In this document: positions 22,701 through 32,262 of the stretch, piece after piece
Position numbering within the stretch: position 1 is the stretch's first letter
How the letters are laid out: each line of letters begins with the position of its first letter
From: Sphaerosporella brunnea
Lineage: Eukaryota > Ascomycota > Pezizomycetes > Pezizales > Pyronemataceae
Direction: 5' to 3'
DNA: 64,000 bases
Assembly: GCA_008704415.1 (NCBI GenBank)
Contig: VXIS01000008.1
Location: forward strand, 281,767-345,766
Made by a program: the position numbers and the translations under genes
The notes under the pieces: generated by a model
What the model saw: the letters and a program-made list of their open reading frames with translations, nothing else
What the model was told of the DNA's origin: nothing
Databases searched by the model: none

Positions 22701-23420
22701 TACAACGGGAACGCACCACCGCGCACTTGGTGAGAGGGCCTGCAAGAAGCATATTTATGGCTGCATGGACTGTGCGAGCTGTGTTTCACCGGATTAAAAG
22801 TGACCACTGTGATGTAGGTCGGTTCCTGTACCAGTGGATTGAAAGGCATCGTGAAATTTTGAATTCCGCCGGTTGACAAAGAACCCCACATCGCCTGGCG
22901 GCCGAGTGATTGACTGTTGGTCTTCAAACAGGAAGTTCATGATCTATGCGGAAATACGTTCCACCTCAATCCATGCACCGTACATACGCGGCAATTATTT
23001 CCAAGCGCTGTATCGAAACCTTTGTACTACTGTTGAGACCTTGCAGATGCCTGCACAGCGTTCCTGGAGCAGTTTAAAAAATGAACAATGATACAACCCT
23101 GTCCTGATATTGATCATATGGCCACCTTGGGCTGTCACCTGCGTTCGAGTGGTCAACGGTGGAGGATGATCGCACTGGCTGCTTGACGCAGCCGGGCTGC
23201 CTGTTTATCCTGCCGGTAAAAATGCGACGAGAGCGACGATTGGGCAGTGTCCTCAATTGCCACCCAACAGTATGCGCTTCGTTTCGGTCAGTCTGGATAT
23301 GCAGCGCAGGTATGCTGTTTCTTTGTATATGACCTGCGCACCTTACCAAAGAGTTATTTCAGTCAATCAACCTAACGGTTCATTTTTCACAACCGAATAA
23401 CAAAGCCTGGGCAATCCCCA
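19778..23420. other. No supportable gene; decayed sequence
   Basis: Many short frames up to about 120 codons, none with a domain I recognise and many with non-ATG starts. Protein-like scraps exist (for example around 20.57-20.92, 21.84-22.01, 22.09-22.35 and 22.57-22.72 kb), but they change frame and contain stops, as in old pseudogenes. A G run lies at about 20067-20077. I found no element ends or target duplications. Confidence 0.4.
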
Positions 23421-24170
23421 GGTGGCCCAGCTTTCCACACCAGCCCAACGCAGTACAACTCAGGCAGTTGGCGCTGGTTTTCCGGTAGACGGGATCAGCG
23501 CGCTTGGTTTGTATACGCCCAGTAATGCATCGATGACCCATGCGTCGAGCTCTATCCTTGCAGTTGTGGCCCTGCAAGGGGATTCAAAGTCAAGTTCTCG
23601 TTTTACGACACGGATTCCCTCTTCTCGATCAGAGGTGCGCACATCCTGGCGACGAGCCACTACACCGCCGAAGAACAATGTTTCCTCCTGCGTCATGCCC
23701 AGGCCGCTGGGCAGTCGAGTTCGGAGCGAGCGGTTTCGTGTCTGCAGTCACCGTGACCCACAAGCCTGTCATGCGAGCAGGCTGCCTCATGGCATCTCGA
23801 CATCCGCTGTGCCTACAGCTATCGTCACAGCCGCTGGACCGCTCTGCGTGCTGGTGTCCACATGACCGCTCTTCCTACTGCTGTCACTACACCCGCTCTG
23901 CCACATGGTGTCTCCACAGATGCATTGAGGACTCGGATATCCACACGACAACGCAGCGTCATGGAGTCCCCGCGTCTGCCCTGCAAGCCGGCATCTCTAT
24001 GAGCGCTCTGCCTGCTGATATTCCTACCACCGCCCTGACTGCTAGTGCCCCGGCGTCCAGTCTCACTGCTGGGGACTCGCCTCCTGTCACCCAAGCTGGA
24101 CACCATGGTTTCAAAGACATTGAACCTCATCTTTTACACTTTCAACCTCTCCTAGGAAACGCGTCCTGTG
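23421..24170 (+). pseudogene. Broken ORF with imperfect Ala/Leu/Pro/Thr repeats
   Basis: From about 23420 the + strand reads as protein (Gln/Thr/Ser-rich, with one SRSEVRTSWRRATTPPKNN patch). From 23780 it shows imperfect repeats of 24-27 bases coding variants of SALPTGISTTAL (for example SALQAGISMSALPADIPTTAL in the frame covering 23970-24035). The reading moves between frames at least twice and stops intervene. Low-complexity repeats of this kind are common in secreted or surface fungal proteins, but no signal peptide can be assigned. It ends close to the reverse-oriented LINE tail at 24.24 kb. Confidence 0.4.
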
Positions 24171-24237
24171 TGGGTGGCCTCATACGAGGGAAAAGTGTAT
24201 CTGCAGCCATCGGTGAGCCGAGTGAGCGTCAGCTTTT

Positions 24238-25254
24238 GTTTTTGTTTTAATCATGATGCATTCGGCCGCTTACGGCCATGACATACAGGAGACGAAGAGA
24301 CTATGCCACCCCCCGGGATCCAGAAGCCGCGCTACCGGGGCCTGCGGCCCTCCTAAGCATAGAAAATCAACAAAATCGCAACTCATATACAGACAGGACT
24401 GTGGTTCACTCCCTCGTCCCGCAACCGCTATTTTCCTCCTTCGCCTTACACTTCCCCTTCACCTTCTCCCATGGGATTGCAAGGTCAGTACTGCTTGGTG
24501 CCAGCGACTCCGCTCATTGAGAGGTTGATGCTCACACCCCCGCTCCGGGCGACTTGGGTCCAGGAGGGCGCGCTTGCCAGTTTGCCGTTTTCCGTTGAAT
24601 GGCCCGAGGGCCGTCTACATTTCTTCCTTTGAACCTTCTTCCAGCCCCTGTCGGCCTTTGTCCGTGCACTGGGAGCGTCATCGGCCTCTGGGTTGCCGGG
24701 TGCTGGTTGCGTGTGAGGGTTTAGTCGCATCGAGACTAGAGCGGTGCTTGGTCCCGCGTGTTTCGAATGCATAAGAGAGGGGGGAGGCAAGATTGTTCTC
24801 GATTGTTTTGCAGGCTGCACTGACGGGCTGGGCTGCGCGGAGCGCCTGCGTTGCGATGTCGTCGTGGCTTCCGGCGGCGTCGCGCTCGTCTCCGCTGATG
24901 CGAGCGGGGGCGGAGGTGGGCGGCGTCTGGGAGGCCGCGTGCGATACCGTCGGGTTCCGGGGGCGTCCCATTGAGGCCCCACTGCGCTGGGTTTGGAGTG
25001 GTCTTTTTTGAACCAAGAGGTCTTCGATCGTTTCCTTCAGCTCGAGTACGAGTTTGAACAGATTGGCCAACCTGGTGTCGTATCCTTCCTTGAGGGCGGC
25101 GAGATGCCGGCCTACAAGTTCCACAACCCTGTTTGCAAAATCCGCGAGAGCGATAGCAGGGGGAGGGACAGTCGGGGCAGCAGACAGGACCGCAGGTGAG
25201 GCATCCTGCATCTGTGTGTCTTGCGGCCGTTCGACAGCCCGCAGCGCTTTCCAC
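24238..25254 (-). mobile_element. LINE copy in reverse orientation, internally deleted
   Basis: The 3' end is at 24238-24295: the reverse complement of the shared tail (TTTTGTTTTAATCATGATGC, then GGCCGCTTACGGCC). Reading leftwards from 25254, an ORF1-like frame is found, but ORF2 is absent: ORF1 runs to about 24485 and is followed within some 130 bp by the 3' UTR. This is the expected product of an internal deletion. The hairpin has one base change (TTACGG for TTGCGG). Its 5' limit is uncertain and may reach 25.47 kb. Confidence 0.7.
24485..25254 (-). pseudogene. LINE ORF1 N-terminal region
   Basis: Two overlapping minus frames share this stretch: 25211-24678 and 24982-24485. The first contains a helical segment (ALADFANRVVELVGRHLAAL and on) that resembles the coiled-coil part of ORF1 in the copy at 6.3 kb. 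The second is Arg/Pro-rich and ends with SWTQVARSGG, the kind of motif found in the linker of Tad1-type ORF1. The frames switch near 24.8-24.9 kb. No zinc knuckle follows because the copy is deleted there. Confidence 0.6.
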
Positions 25255-25396
25255 TCATCGAGGACTCTGCCGCATGTTGCAGACTCTTCTGTTCTGATGT
25301 CGGCGAGTCTTGCGGCCGTTCAACAGCCCGCAGCGCTTTCCACTCATCGAGGACTCCGCCGCGTGTTGGAGACTCTTCTGTTCCGATGTCGGCGAG
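25219..25396. repeat. Tandem duplication, two units of about 89 bp
   Basis: GTCTTGCGGCCGTTCRACAG starts at about 25219 and again at about 25308. Both units run through the same 89 bases with about five differences. It lies in or next to the 5' part of the reverse LINE copy. Confidence 0.85.
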
Positions 25397-25411
25397 TCGC
25401 TCTTGGCGCGG

Positions 25412-25470
25412 TCAGCTGCTTTTCCGACAGTCGCTCGTCCTATGTCCCCACATACCGCACTTGGTGCAGA
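25412..25470 (-). pseudogene. Isolated CCHC zinc knuckle, retroelement fragment
   Basis: The minus strand reads LCTKCGMWGHRTSDCRKSS, a CX2CX4HX4C knuckle. This is the RNA-binding motif of retroelement Gag/ORF1 proteins. The frame extends upstream to 25693 without recognisable sequence. In orientation it lies upstream of the LINE ORF1 N-terminus, so it probably belongs to a separate element fragment rather than to the same ORF1. Confidence 0.5.
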
Positions 25471-25499
25471 GAGTTTGGGGGTGATGACAGTCGGGTAGG

Positions 25500-26380
25500 A
25501 AGGATGAGGGAGCGTCAGCTGGAACAAGGCACAAATTTGTACAGAGTGATATTCCGGGACTCAATACAAGCATGATCTTCAGTCCCGAGCAACATCGGCA
25601 GCAAAAACATCGATAGGAAACTGGCCCGCGAGTTATATCTGTGCTTCGCGGTAAGGACATCCTTCCCAGACACATTTGATGAGACCAGTTCAAATCGAGG
25701 TAGGGCCTTCACCCCTAAGGAATACACCGCGGCGCTGTGATCGACCTCACAGTTAGGCATGCCAATCTGCCCGGCGTGGACAGATGCGGCACGAGTACGT
25801 TTCCGTTGGTGTTCTCGGTAAACTAGATGGCGGTGGGCACCGATTGGGACCGTGGAGCCTAAACAAACCTTCATGAGAGAAGTCTGGTACCTCAGGGTGG
25901 GTTCCCTTTCGTGAAGGGCTTTGACGGGCCTGTCAGGGAATGAACGCGGAACCATTTATGCAGCGAGACTTGTTAGGCCGACATGGCTTTGCACGCTTGT
26001 TGTTGAGCTGGATCGATCGATGCGGTTTGTGAGCTAGCTTATTGATGTCTAGAAGCAGGAGATCGAAGCACAGTTAAGCTCGGTTTTGAATCGTAAAGTG
26101 ATCCCACCACTAAAACTCTTTCCACCTGCATCATTAACAGCGAATACGTGTGCAGCGAAGCGGAAATCGTTTCGTTGTAGTCATAACTCATTGAAATGGC
26201 TGCCGCATTCAGACAGGGAAAGCAACGGCAGAGATCACAGTGGGTGAAACGGACCGGATACAGCGCAATCACATGATGCACCTGTCACGGACACTATCAG
26301 GATGGGTTAGATGTGCTTTTTGTTGTTACCGTAAGGACAAGGAGAAGAACAAACATGGCAAAAGAAAGGCTGCCTTGCGA
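25500..26380. other. No supportable gene
   Basis: Short frames on both strands only. A minus frame of 146 codons (25955-25515) has no recognised domain. The stretch just before the tandem array is purine-rich (GGACAAGGAGAAGAACAAAC). Confidence 0.4.
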
Positions 26381-26387
26381 AGTCTTG

Positions 26388-26999
26388 AGCGGGCCCCAAC
26401 CCTCCCGCTCCTCCCAGCTCCATTCTTTTGCTGGGTCCCAAGTCGTTCCGAGATCGGATCGAACGTCACCACACTCGGCAGGAGGAAGTCTGGCACCAAC
26501 TCCACGACCGTCATCCTCATCATCCGAAAGTGCAAGCCGACGACAGGAGAATCCGGCACCAGAGTGGTTCCGAAGTGTGGAGCGGGCCCCAACCCTCCCG
26601 CTCCTCCCAGCTCCATACTTTTGCTGGGTCCCAAGTCGTTCCGAGATCGACTCCAGCACCAGCTCCACGGGCGTCATGGTCATCCGAAATTCCAACGCGA
26701 GCGACGCCGAGCGAATCCGGCACCAGAGTGGTTCCGAAGTGTGGAGCGGGCCCCAACCCTCCCGCTCCTCCCAGCTCCATTCTTTTGCTGGGTCCCAAGT
26801 CGTTTCGAGATCGGATCGAACGACACCACACTCGGCAGGAGGAAGTCTGGCACCAACTCCACGACCGTCATCCTCATCATCCGAAAGTGCAAGCCGAAGA
26901 CAGGAGAATCCGGCACCGGGGTAGTTCCGAAGTGTTGAGCGGGCCCCAACCCTCCCGCTCCTCCCAGCTCCATTCTTCTGCTGGGTCCCAAGTCATCAC
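26388..26999 (+). repeat. Tandem array, 193/164/193-bp units plus partial copy
   Basis: Units begin AGCGGGCCCCAACCCTCCCG at 26388, 26581, 26745 and 26938. The second unit is about 29 bp shorter and diverged in its middle. The first and third are nearly identical. The fourth stops after about 60 bp. Because the unit lacks stops in several frames, three + frames of 200-230 codons and three - frames stay open through the array. That openness is explained by the repeat and is not evidence for a protein. Confidence 0.9.
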
Positions 27000-27369
27000 T
27001 CGATATCGACACCGCATCTTCGGCTGGCGCAGCTACGGCACCCAGGATGACGGCTTCTCTTCTTGATGGCGCGGGGAAGCTTCGCACCTAGATCAGCAAG
27101 ATGACGCGCGACAACATTCTTGCGAGGAAACCACAGACAGACGAACGTCCCGCATTTCCAGCAGGAAACTGACGATATTGTTCCGTGGTATGTAGACAAG
27201 ACGATGACTGGAGACTTACTGCGGTTAGTACGTGTATTGCAAGAGGGGGTTTGTACGTGCCTTGGCGGGTGCGTGTTTTAAGGACGCAACTCGGTGTGCG
27301 ATGTGGATGTGGGGTTGATTGTAGACAAGCAGGGCAGTGTTGAGAGTATACGAGGTTGTTTGAGCCCAG

Positions 27370-27530
27370 GGGTACGCGAAGTCGTTGTGGATCGTGATGG
27401 GATGGGAACAGTAAAGTTTGTTGAAGGTAGACGAGGTTTTGGAGTCGACGAGGTTTTGGAGGTCAGGCGTCGGTGAAGTCGTTGGGATGGTGATGGGATG
27501 GGAGCAGTAGTTGAATTGTTGCTGTCTAAC
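27370..27530. repeat. Diverged tandem duplication, about 97-bp step
   Basis: GAAGTCGTTGTGGATCGTGA at about 27378 recurs as GAAGTCGTTGGGATGGTGAT at about 27475, each followed by GGGATGGGAACAGTA-like sequence and then TTGAATTGTTG-like sequence. The minus strand is open across it (27586-27278, Ser/Thr/Pro-rich). Confidence 0.55.
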
Positions 27531-27589
27531 AGGCGTATATATATATCAATTGGAGCCTCACTAAATATCACTCGGTATTCCATCACAGT

Positions 27590-28310
27590 ATGTCATTCCT
27601 CCAATCAATTGTTCTCACTCGTGCTTATCCATGCCTCAACCGTGCCGAGAAAGCCAGTTTCCAACCAGAAGAGAAGAAGGAACAACTCGTTTTATCAAAG
27701 ATTCTTCCCTGGTGTGCACTCGGCCATTCTGGGCTTCCGCCTCGCTCAGTCTCCAGTATGGACCCTACCAGCGCATAGGTGCGCTGGACCAGCCTCTCTC
27801 ATGGTGGTCCTGCTGAAGCGCTGGCCGGATTAGATCGTACCAGACGTTCAAATCCAGTCTGCAGCCGTCGACGCACTGTACGGAGTACTGCTCCTCGTAT
27901 ACGCCTCGGGCGCTATTGTCAATTTCTGGACACCTCCCAGCCGCCTGGAGGCGCCGCTTGTGCAGGTACATCCATTGCGTCGATCGCTGGTAATCTCCCC
28001 GCGCACTTACCGCCATTATTAGGGTTGCTGGAAACGTCACGTTGCAACTTCGTGTTCAATTCATTTATTACAAAACGAACACGTCCGTCAGCCGCTTCTC
28101 AAAATCTGCATCAGCGCCACTACCCATGCTTCGTTGCTGCAGGTCCAACGCCATTCACCCTTTTGGAGAACGTTGTATACAAACGCGAGGCCGGCGTACC
28201 AGTTTGCGCAGTGTTTTCCGCCCGTAATGTGAAGGCACGCGTCCCAGGAGCGGATCCCCTGATCGCCGCAAGCTTCGCCTCTTTCTCACACACAGCTTCG
28301 ACAACCACAC
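27590..28310 (+). other. Protein-like open frames cut by the pogo insertion
   Basis: Several + frames run here; the longest (27779-28327) crosses into the left inverted repeat of the pogo element. Its last part (PFTLLENVVYKREAGVPVCA and on) is protein-like. No family is recognised and no continuation is visible after the right end at 30566. It may be an exon or a relic. Confidence 0.25.
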
Positions 28311-28312
28311 TA

Positions 28313-28357
28313 ACGTACGTCAGGTAGATGCGAGTCGTCAGGGATTAGCGAGACGCC
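28313..28357 (+). repeat. Left terminal inverted repeat of the pogo-type element
   Basis: 45 bp, 43 of 45 positions matching the reverse complement of 30519-30563. The preceding TA is the target duplication. Confidence 0.93.
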
Positions 28358-28439
28358 GGGTAAATGCCCGTGAACCCCACCATATCCCCGCTATCCTTTG
28401 CGACAACGTCGTCGGAAGCACCCAAAACCACCCCAAAAA

Positions 28440-30356
28440 ATGCCACATATCGAGGACCGAACCTCTCAACTCAATATTGATCGCGAGGAGCGCTTCCAGA
28501 GAGCTCTAAAAGCACTGAAGGATGGTGTTTTCACCTCTATCGGGGAGGCGGCTACCGCATTCAACCTTCCTAAGTCTAGCCTCGGACATCGTCGCAATGG
28601 CCGGCAAACGAGGCAGAAAGCGCACGAGGGTGATCAAATACTCTCTCCTGCTGCAGAAAAGACAGTTGTGAAGTGGATACTCAAGTTAGACGACTGTGGT
28701 TTTCCACCTCGTTTAGACCGTTTGTGGCAGATGGTGGAGAAGCTAGCGGTGCAGGAGCGAGCGGCCCTCAAAGCCCGCTACGAAGCCGAAGGGCGGAAAA
28801 ACATAGTTCACGATACCATCGGCAAGAACTGGATCACACAGTTTCTCAACCGCCACCCAGTTTTAGCTGCGAAACTAGCCCGAAGGATGGATCGTCAGCG
28901 AGTCTTCGCCAGCAACGCTACGACCATCGCCGACCACTTCAGAAAGCTCGGCAAGATCATTCAGAAGGAGCGATTCCGTCCGCATCAGATTAGCAACGTT
29001 GACGAGAAGGGTATCATCCTTGGTTATTCTTCGAAGTCAAAAGTGATCACCCAGCGTGAGAAGAAAACACCTTACGTAAGGCAGCATGGACAGCGCGAGC
29101 TAGTGACGCTAGTCGAAGCAGTCTCGGCAGATGGCTATGTCTTTCCGACTTTCCTGATTACCAAAGGCACTGTGCATACCTACGGGCAATTTGGAAATAT
29201 CAAAAAGGAGGATGCAGAAGTACGTTTTGGCAAGTCTCCGAAGGGTTGGACCGATGATGAGCTTGGGTTCCACTGGCTTAAGGACATCTACCACCCCTAC
29301 AGCCTTAAGCGCATCCAGCCCGGCGAGAAAAGGCTATTAATCCTCGACGGTCATGGTTCCCATATCACTTTAGAGTTCAGCGACTTCTGCGATGCCCATG
29401 ACATCATTCTGTATTGTTTGCCGGCCCACACGACTCATCTGCTGCAACCGCTGGACGTGGGTCTCTTCTCCCCCCTGCAACAATATTACGGAAAATTTGT
29501 GGAGGACTACTACCTCGCCACCAACGTTGGGATTAGTCATGCGCAGTTTCTCCCCATCTACAAGAAGGCACGAGAAGCAGCGTACACGCGGGAGAATATA
29601 GAAAGCGGTTTTAGAGAGACTGGAATCGTGCCCTTCAACCCCCGCCTCCTTTTGGACGGTCCAAACCTTCGCCGAACCAAAGCTTCCACCCTTGCCCCCA
29701 CCGAGCCGGACCTTTTACTGGATAAGACTCCACAGACGAGGTGCCAGCTACGTCGCCGAGCTGTATACTCCATGGAGTGGATCAAAACAGCGACGTATGG
29801 GCAGCTTTGTAAACATGTCCTGCGACTCAAGAACGAGCTCGTTTCTGAAAAGGTTCAGAACGAAATCCTCACCAACGATATGCAGCATTTGAGGAACCAG
29901 TCGAAGCTCGCGAAGAACACCAAGAAAGACAAGCGAGTCATCAGCAAAGCGAGGGTTATCACTGGTGCCCAGGCCATGGAGGGTAAGAAGGCGCTGGACG
30001 AGAAGAAACCTATGTCTCGCCGCCGCCGCAAGACTCAACCCGCTGCCCCTGCTGCCCCCAATGCCCCGGATGCTCTCCCAGCAGTTCCTGCAACCCCTCG
30101 ACAAACTAAAGTCTGCTTTGTATCCCCTGTGTTGCCAGTAGAGACCCCTCGCTGCCCAGTCAACCGCAGCCGTCAAAAAGCCACTCCTCCACCAGACGAC
30201 TGGTCTGACTCCAGCTCTGATGAAGAGACACCGGTGACCCCCCTAGGTCTGACGCGACCCCCGCGACCCCCCATAGTCCTCAACACTCCTCTCGCTCCAA
30301 ATAGACGGCTCCCTGATAGACCGTTAGCAGTGAACCTCAGAAGCAGGAAGAAGTGA
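28440..30356 (+). CDS. pogo/Fot1-type DDE transposase, intact
   Basis: Cuts and pastes the surrounding transposon in the nucleus. The ATG at 28440 gives 638 residues. A longer open frame begins at 28398 but with TTG, so I chose the ATG. An N-terminal helix-turn-helix of Psq/CENP-B type lies near residues 15-55 (RFQRALKALKDGVFTSIGEA), and a second DNA-binding part near 65-150. The DDE_1 catalytic core has NVDEKG at D188, LLILDGHGSH at D303 and LLQPLDVGLF at D339 (ATG numbering). The last two are 35 residues apart (DD35D). The C-terminus is a basic, Pro/Ala-rich tail with an acidic SDSSSDEE patch. No stop or frameshift interrupts it. Confidence 0.93.
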   Translation: MPHIEDRTSQLNIDREERFQRALKALKDGVFTSIGEAATAFNLPKSSLGHRRNGRQTRQKAHEGDQILSPAAEKTVVKWILKLDDCGFPPRLDRLWQMVEKLAVQERAALKARYEAEGRKNIVHDTIGKNWITQFLNRHPVLAAKLARRMDRQRVFASNATTIADHFRKLGKIIQKERFRPHQISNVDEKGIILGYSSKSKVITQREKKTPYVRQHGQRELVTLVEAVSADGYVFPTFLITKGTVHTYGQFGNIKKEDAEVRFGKSPKGWTDDELGFHWLKDIYHPYSLKRIQPGEKRLLILDGHGSHITLEFSDFCDAHDIILYCLPAHTTHLLQPLDVGLFSPLQQYYGKFVEDYYLATNVGISHAQFLPIYKKAREAAYTRENIESGFRETGIVPFNPRLLLDGPNLRRTKASTLAPTEPDLLLDKTPQTRCQLRRRAVYSMEWIKTATYGQLCKHVLRLKNELVSEKVQNEILTNDMQHLRNQSKLAKNTKKDKRVISKARVITGAQAMEGKKALDEKKPMSRRRRKTQPAAPAAPNAPDALPAVPATPRQTKVCFVSPVLPVETPRCPVNRSRQKATPPPDDWSDSSSDEETPVTPLGLTRPPRPPIVLNTPLAPNRRLPDRPLAVNLRSRKK

Positions 30357-30518
30357 CTAAGGTGAGCATCACATTGAGATCTGTGTGCTTTCTGCTGACC
30401 GTGCTCGCAAGGATGATGCGCCGGTTCTTTCTCTATCATTTGCGTGTTTCGGATTGTCTGTATGTAGTGTGGTTGTCGAAATATGAATTTATTTTTTTGT
30501 GGTGTCGTCGGGTCGTGA

Positions 30519-30563
30519 GGCGTCTCGCTAATCCCTGACGACTCGCTTCTACCTGATGTACGT
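30519..30563 (-). repeat. Right terminal inverted repeat of the pogo-type element
   Basis: Reads GGCGTCTCGCTAATCCCTGA and ends GTACGT, followed by the TA target duplication. Confidence 0.93.
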
Positions 30564-30565
30564 TA

Positions 30566-31155
30566 ACCGCCCGGAAATGCCGAAAACCCCGCACACTTTG
30601 GCTTCACGATGTTTTTGTGGTGTGTGTGTCCGCTCTACCCGGCGAGGTAGAGTGTACGGTTTCGATTCAACAACTCATTTGCCCCCGCGATTCGCTTGCT
30701 ACCACTCAGTATTAACCTCAGCCGATAGTCCGCATGGCAACTCGTCGGAATGAACGTTTAACGCCAGTTAGCAAGGCGATAGCGCTTGCAGTGAGCCCCC
30801 CATCGAGACGGAACGGAACTATATCGTGCGAAGCGAGCCAGCGATAACTCCTGAGCGTGTGCGCGTATACCAATCGACCTCAGTCCGCAACCCGGCAAAG
30901 TGGGGCCCCCTCTGTGGGTAGGCAGAGGCACCTAACCCCCACAAGTCGCAGTCGCCGGTAACTTGGACTCTTTCGGTGCCCCGAGCAGGGCCGATTGTAG
31001 TGTGGGGATCATGGTTTTAGGCAGCAAAGAGACCACGTTCCAGAGGGTGAAATATCCCCGACATCGAGGGCACAGCGATGTTTGAGATCTTTCGGGCGTT
31101 AGAAGCGCGCGTGCATCTGGGCGGAGGAATGCACATGGTAGTGGGTCGGTCGGGG
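30566..31155. other. No supportable gene
   Basis: Only short frames. Starts right after the pogo target duplication and ends at the 5' truncation of a LINE tail. The sequence is GC-rich with no repeats I can see. Confidence 0.45.
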
Positions 31156-31159
31156 AGGG

Positions 31160-31384
31160 AGCACGTCAAGTCGATATAGGGATCACTTTCACTGAAGGGC
31201 TGGAGAAGGTTTTTTGGGGTTTTCGATTCACTCTTTTCACTGAAAATTTCCTTGAGAGAGCCGGCAGGCCAGGCACGCCCGTCTGTAGGCCCGTGAGGCC
31301 TAAGGGTAGTCTGTTTCTCTCCTGTATGTATATGTCATGGCCGCAAGCGGCCGAATACATCATGATTAAAACAAAACAAAAGCC
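31160..31384 (+). mobile_element. 5'-truncated LINE 3' end with A-rich tail
   Basis: Contains TTGAGAGAGCCGGCAGGCC (as in the copy at 3.95 kb), then CTGTATGTATATGTCATGGC, GGCCGCAAGCGGCC and ATTAAAACAAAACAAAA, matching the LINE tail at 11.7 kb. It holds no coding domain. The start is set by where similarity becomes visible, so it is approximate. It seems to have inserted next to a minus-strand pseudogene. Confidence 0.75.
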
Positions 31385-31385
31385 G

Positions 31386-32096
31386 AAGCTTCGCGCACCA
31401 CTGTGTCCAAGACCACCGTCATGACATGAATCAGGTCATGATAAAAGAGCAGATGTCGGTATTCAACAATTTCGAGCTCGTGCACGATGCGGCGGACATC
31501 AGCGGGTGTGGCCAGCCCCGTCACGGCCCGGAAGCTGCGCTGCGCGGTGTTGTGCAGCGGCACTGGCCATCGAGGATCCCGTCGACCGTCCACTCTTGCC
31601 GCCACGGCGGGACGAGATCCTAGCACCAGCCATCGGCGGCCAGGTGCGCGGCTGTCATCTCGCCGCGTTCGGAGCCCCAGTACGCGTCAGTGATTCATAG
31701 GTTGTCGTGGAACACCACCTCAGCCTCGGTGTCAGCTCGCGCGGCGAGAAGCGTGGACACTACCTGCCTGAGTGCGGCGGCCGTGCCAGGCGGGCAGGTG
31801 CCGACTCCGTCGGATACCCCGCCCTATTGATATCGCACTGTGGCGACGACGTGCATCAGCGGCGGCGAACCGTGGGTGGGACGCAGCGCGGGTACCTCGC
31901 TGTCGTCCGCGTGCAGTGTGGCGAGGAGCGCAATCGGCACGGCACGCCTCCAGGTGGTTTTTGAAACGGTGCCCGATCCCGCTGGTCGCTGACTTCGGGA
32001 ATAGCCTCGGGCCGCTGGCCGGCGAGGTGAGCTTCGTGAGCAGATACAGAACGTGCTCTTCGTCCCCGTAGGTCATCATAGCCTTGAGAGTACAGG
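31386..32096 (-). pseudogene. Minus-strand pseudogene, downstream part, unknown family
   Basis: The minus strand reads as coherent protein in three alternating frames: KAMMTYGDEEHVLYLLTKLT at 32080-32020, then an ALLATLHADDSEVPALRPTH-like piece at 31945-31880, and TPADVRRIVHELEIVEYRHL and on at 31520-31400. Stops and frameshifts separate them. The GC content is higher than in the flanks. No family is recognised. The right end meets hAT copy 1, and sequence resuming at 35553 on the other side of that element may be the upstream part of the same gene. Confidence 0.45.
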
Positions 32097-32262
32097 CGCG
32101 CGCGAGCCGGCTCGAGTCTATGTATTTTTGCGCTCCAGTGCGCTCGATAGATAGCACGAGGTTTCGCTCAAGTTGTCTTCCACCCCGCTTCCCCCCCCTC
32201 CTACAAACACATCGCTCCGCCCCCCACCCCCCTACAACCACCCCGCTTCCCCTCCCAAAGAA

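Larger units (their letters stand above)
28313..30563 (+). mobile_element. Complete pogo/Fot1-type DNA transposon, 2251 bp
   Basis: Left inverted repeat 28313-28357 begins ACGTACGTCAGGTAGATGCG. The right one (30519-30563) is its reverse complement with two mismatches in 45. Both ends abut a TA dinucleotide (28311-28312 and 30564-30565), the target duplication of Tc1/mariner-type elements. One intact transposase gene fills the interior. Repeats this similar plus an open frame suggest a young and possibly active copy. Confidence 0.93.

Noticed and set aside
26240..27087. Long ORFs over the tandem array as genes
   Set aside because: The openness in many frames follows from the repeat unit; there is no start context or domain.
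28398..28439. Upstream TTG start of the transposase
   Set aside because: The ATG at 28440 gives a complete pogo-type protein; the extra residues are only an open frame.
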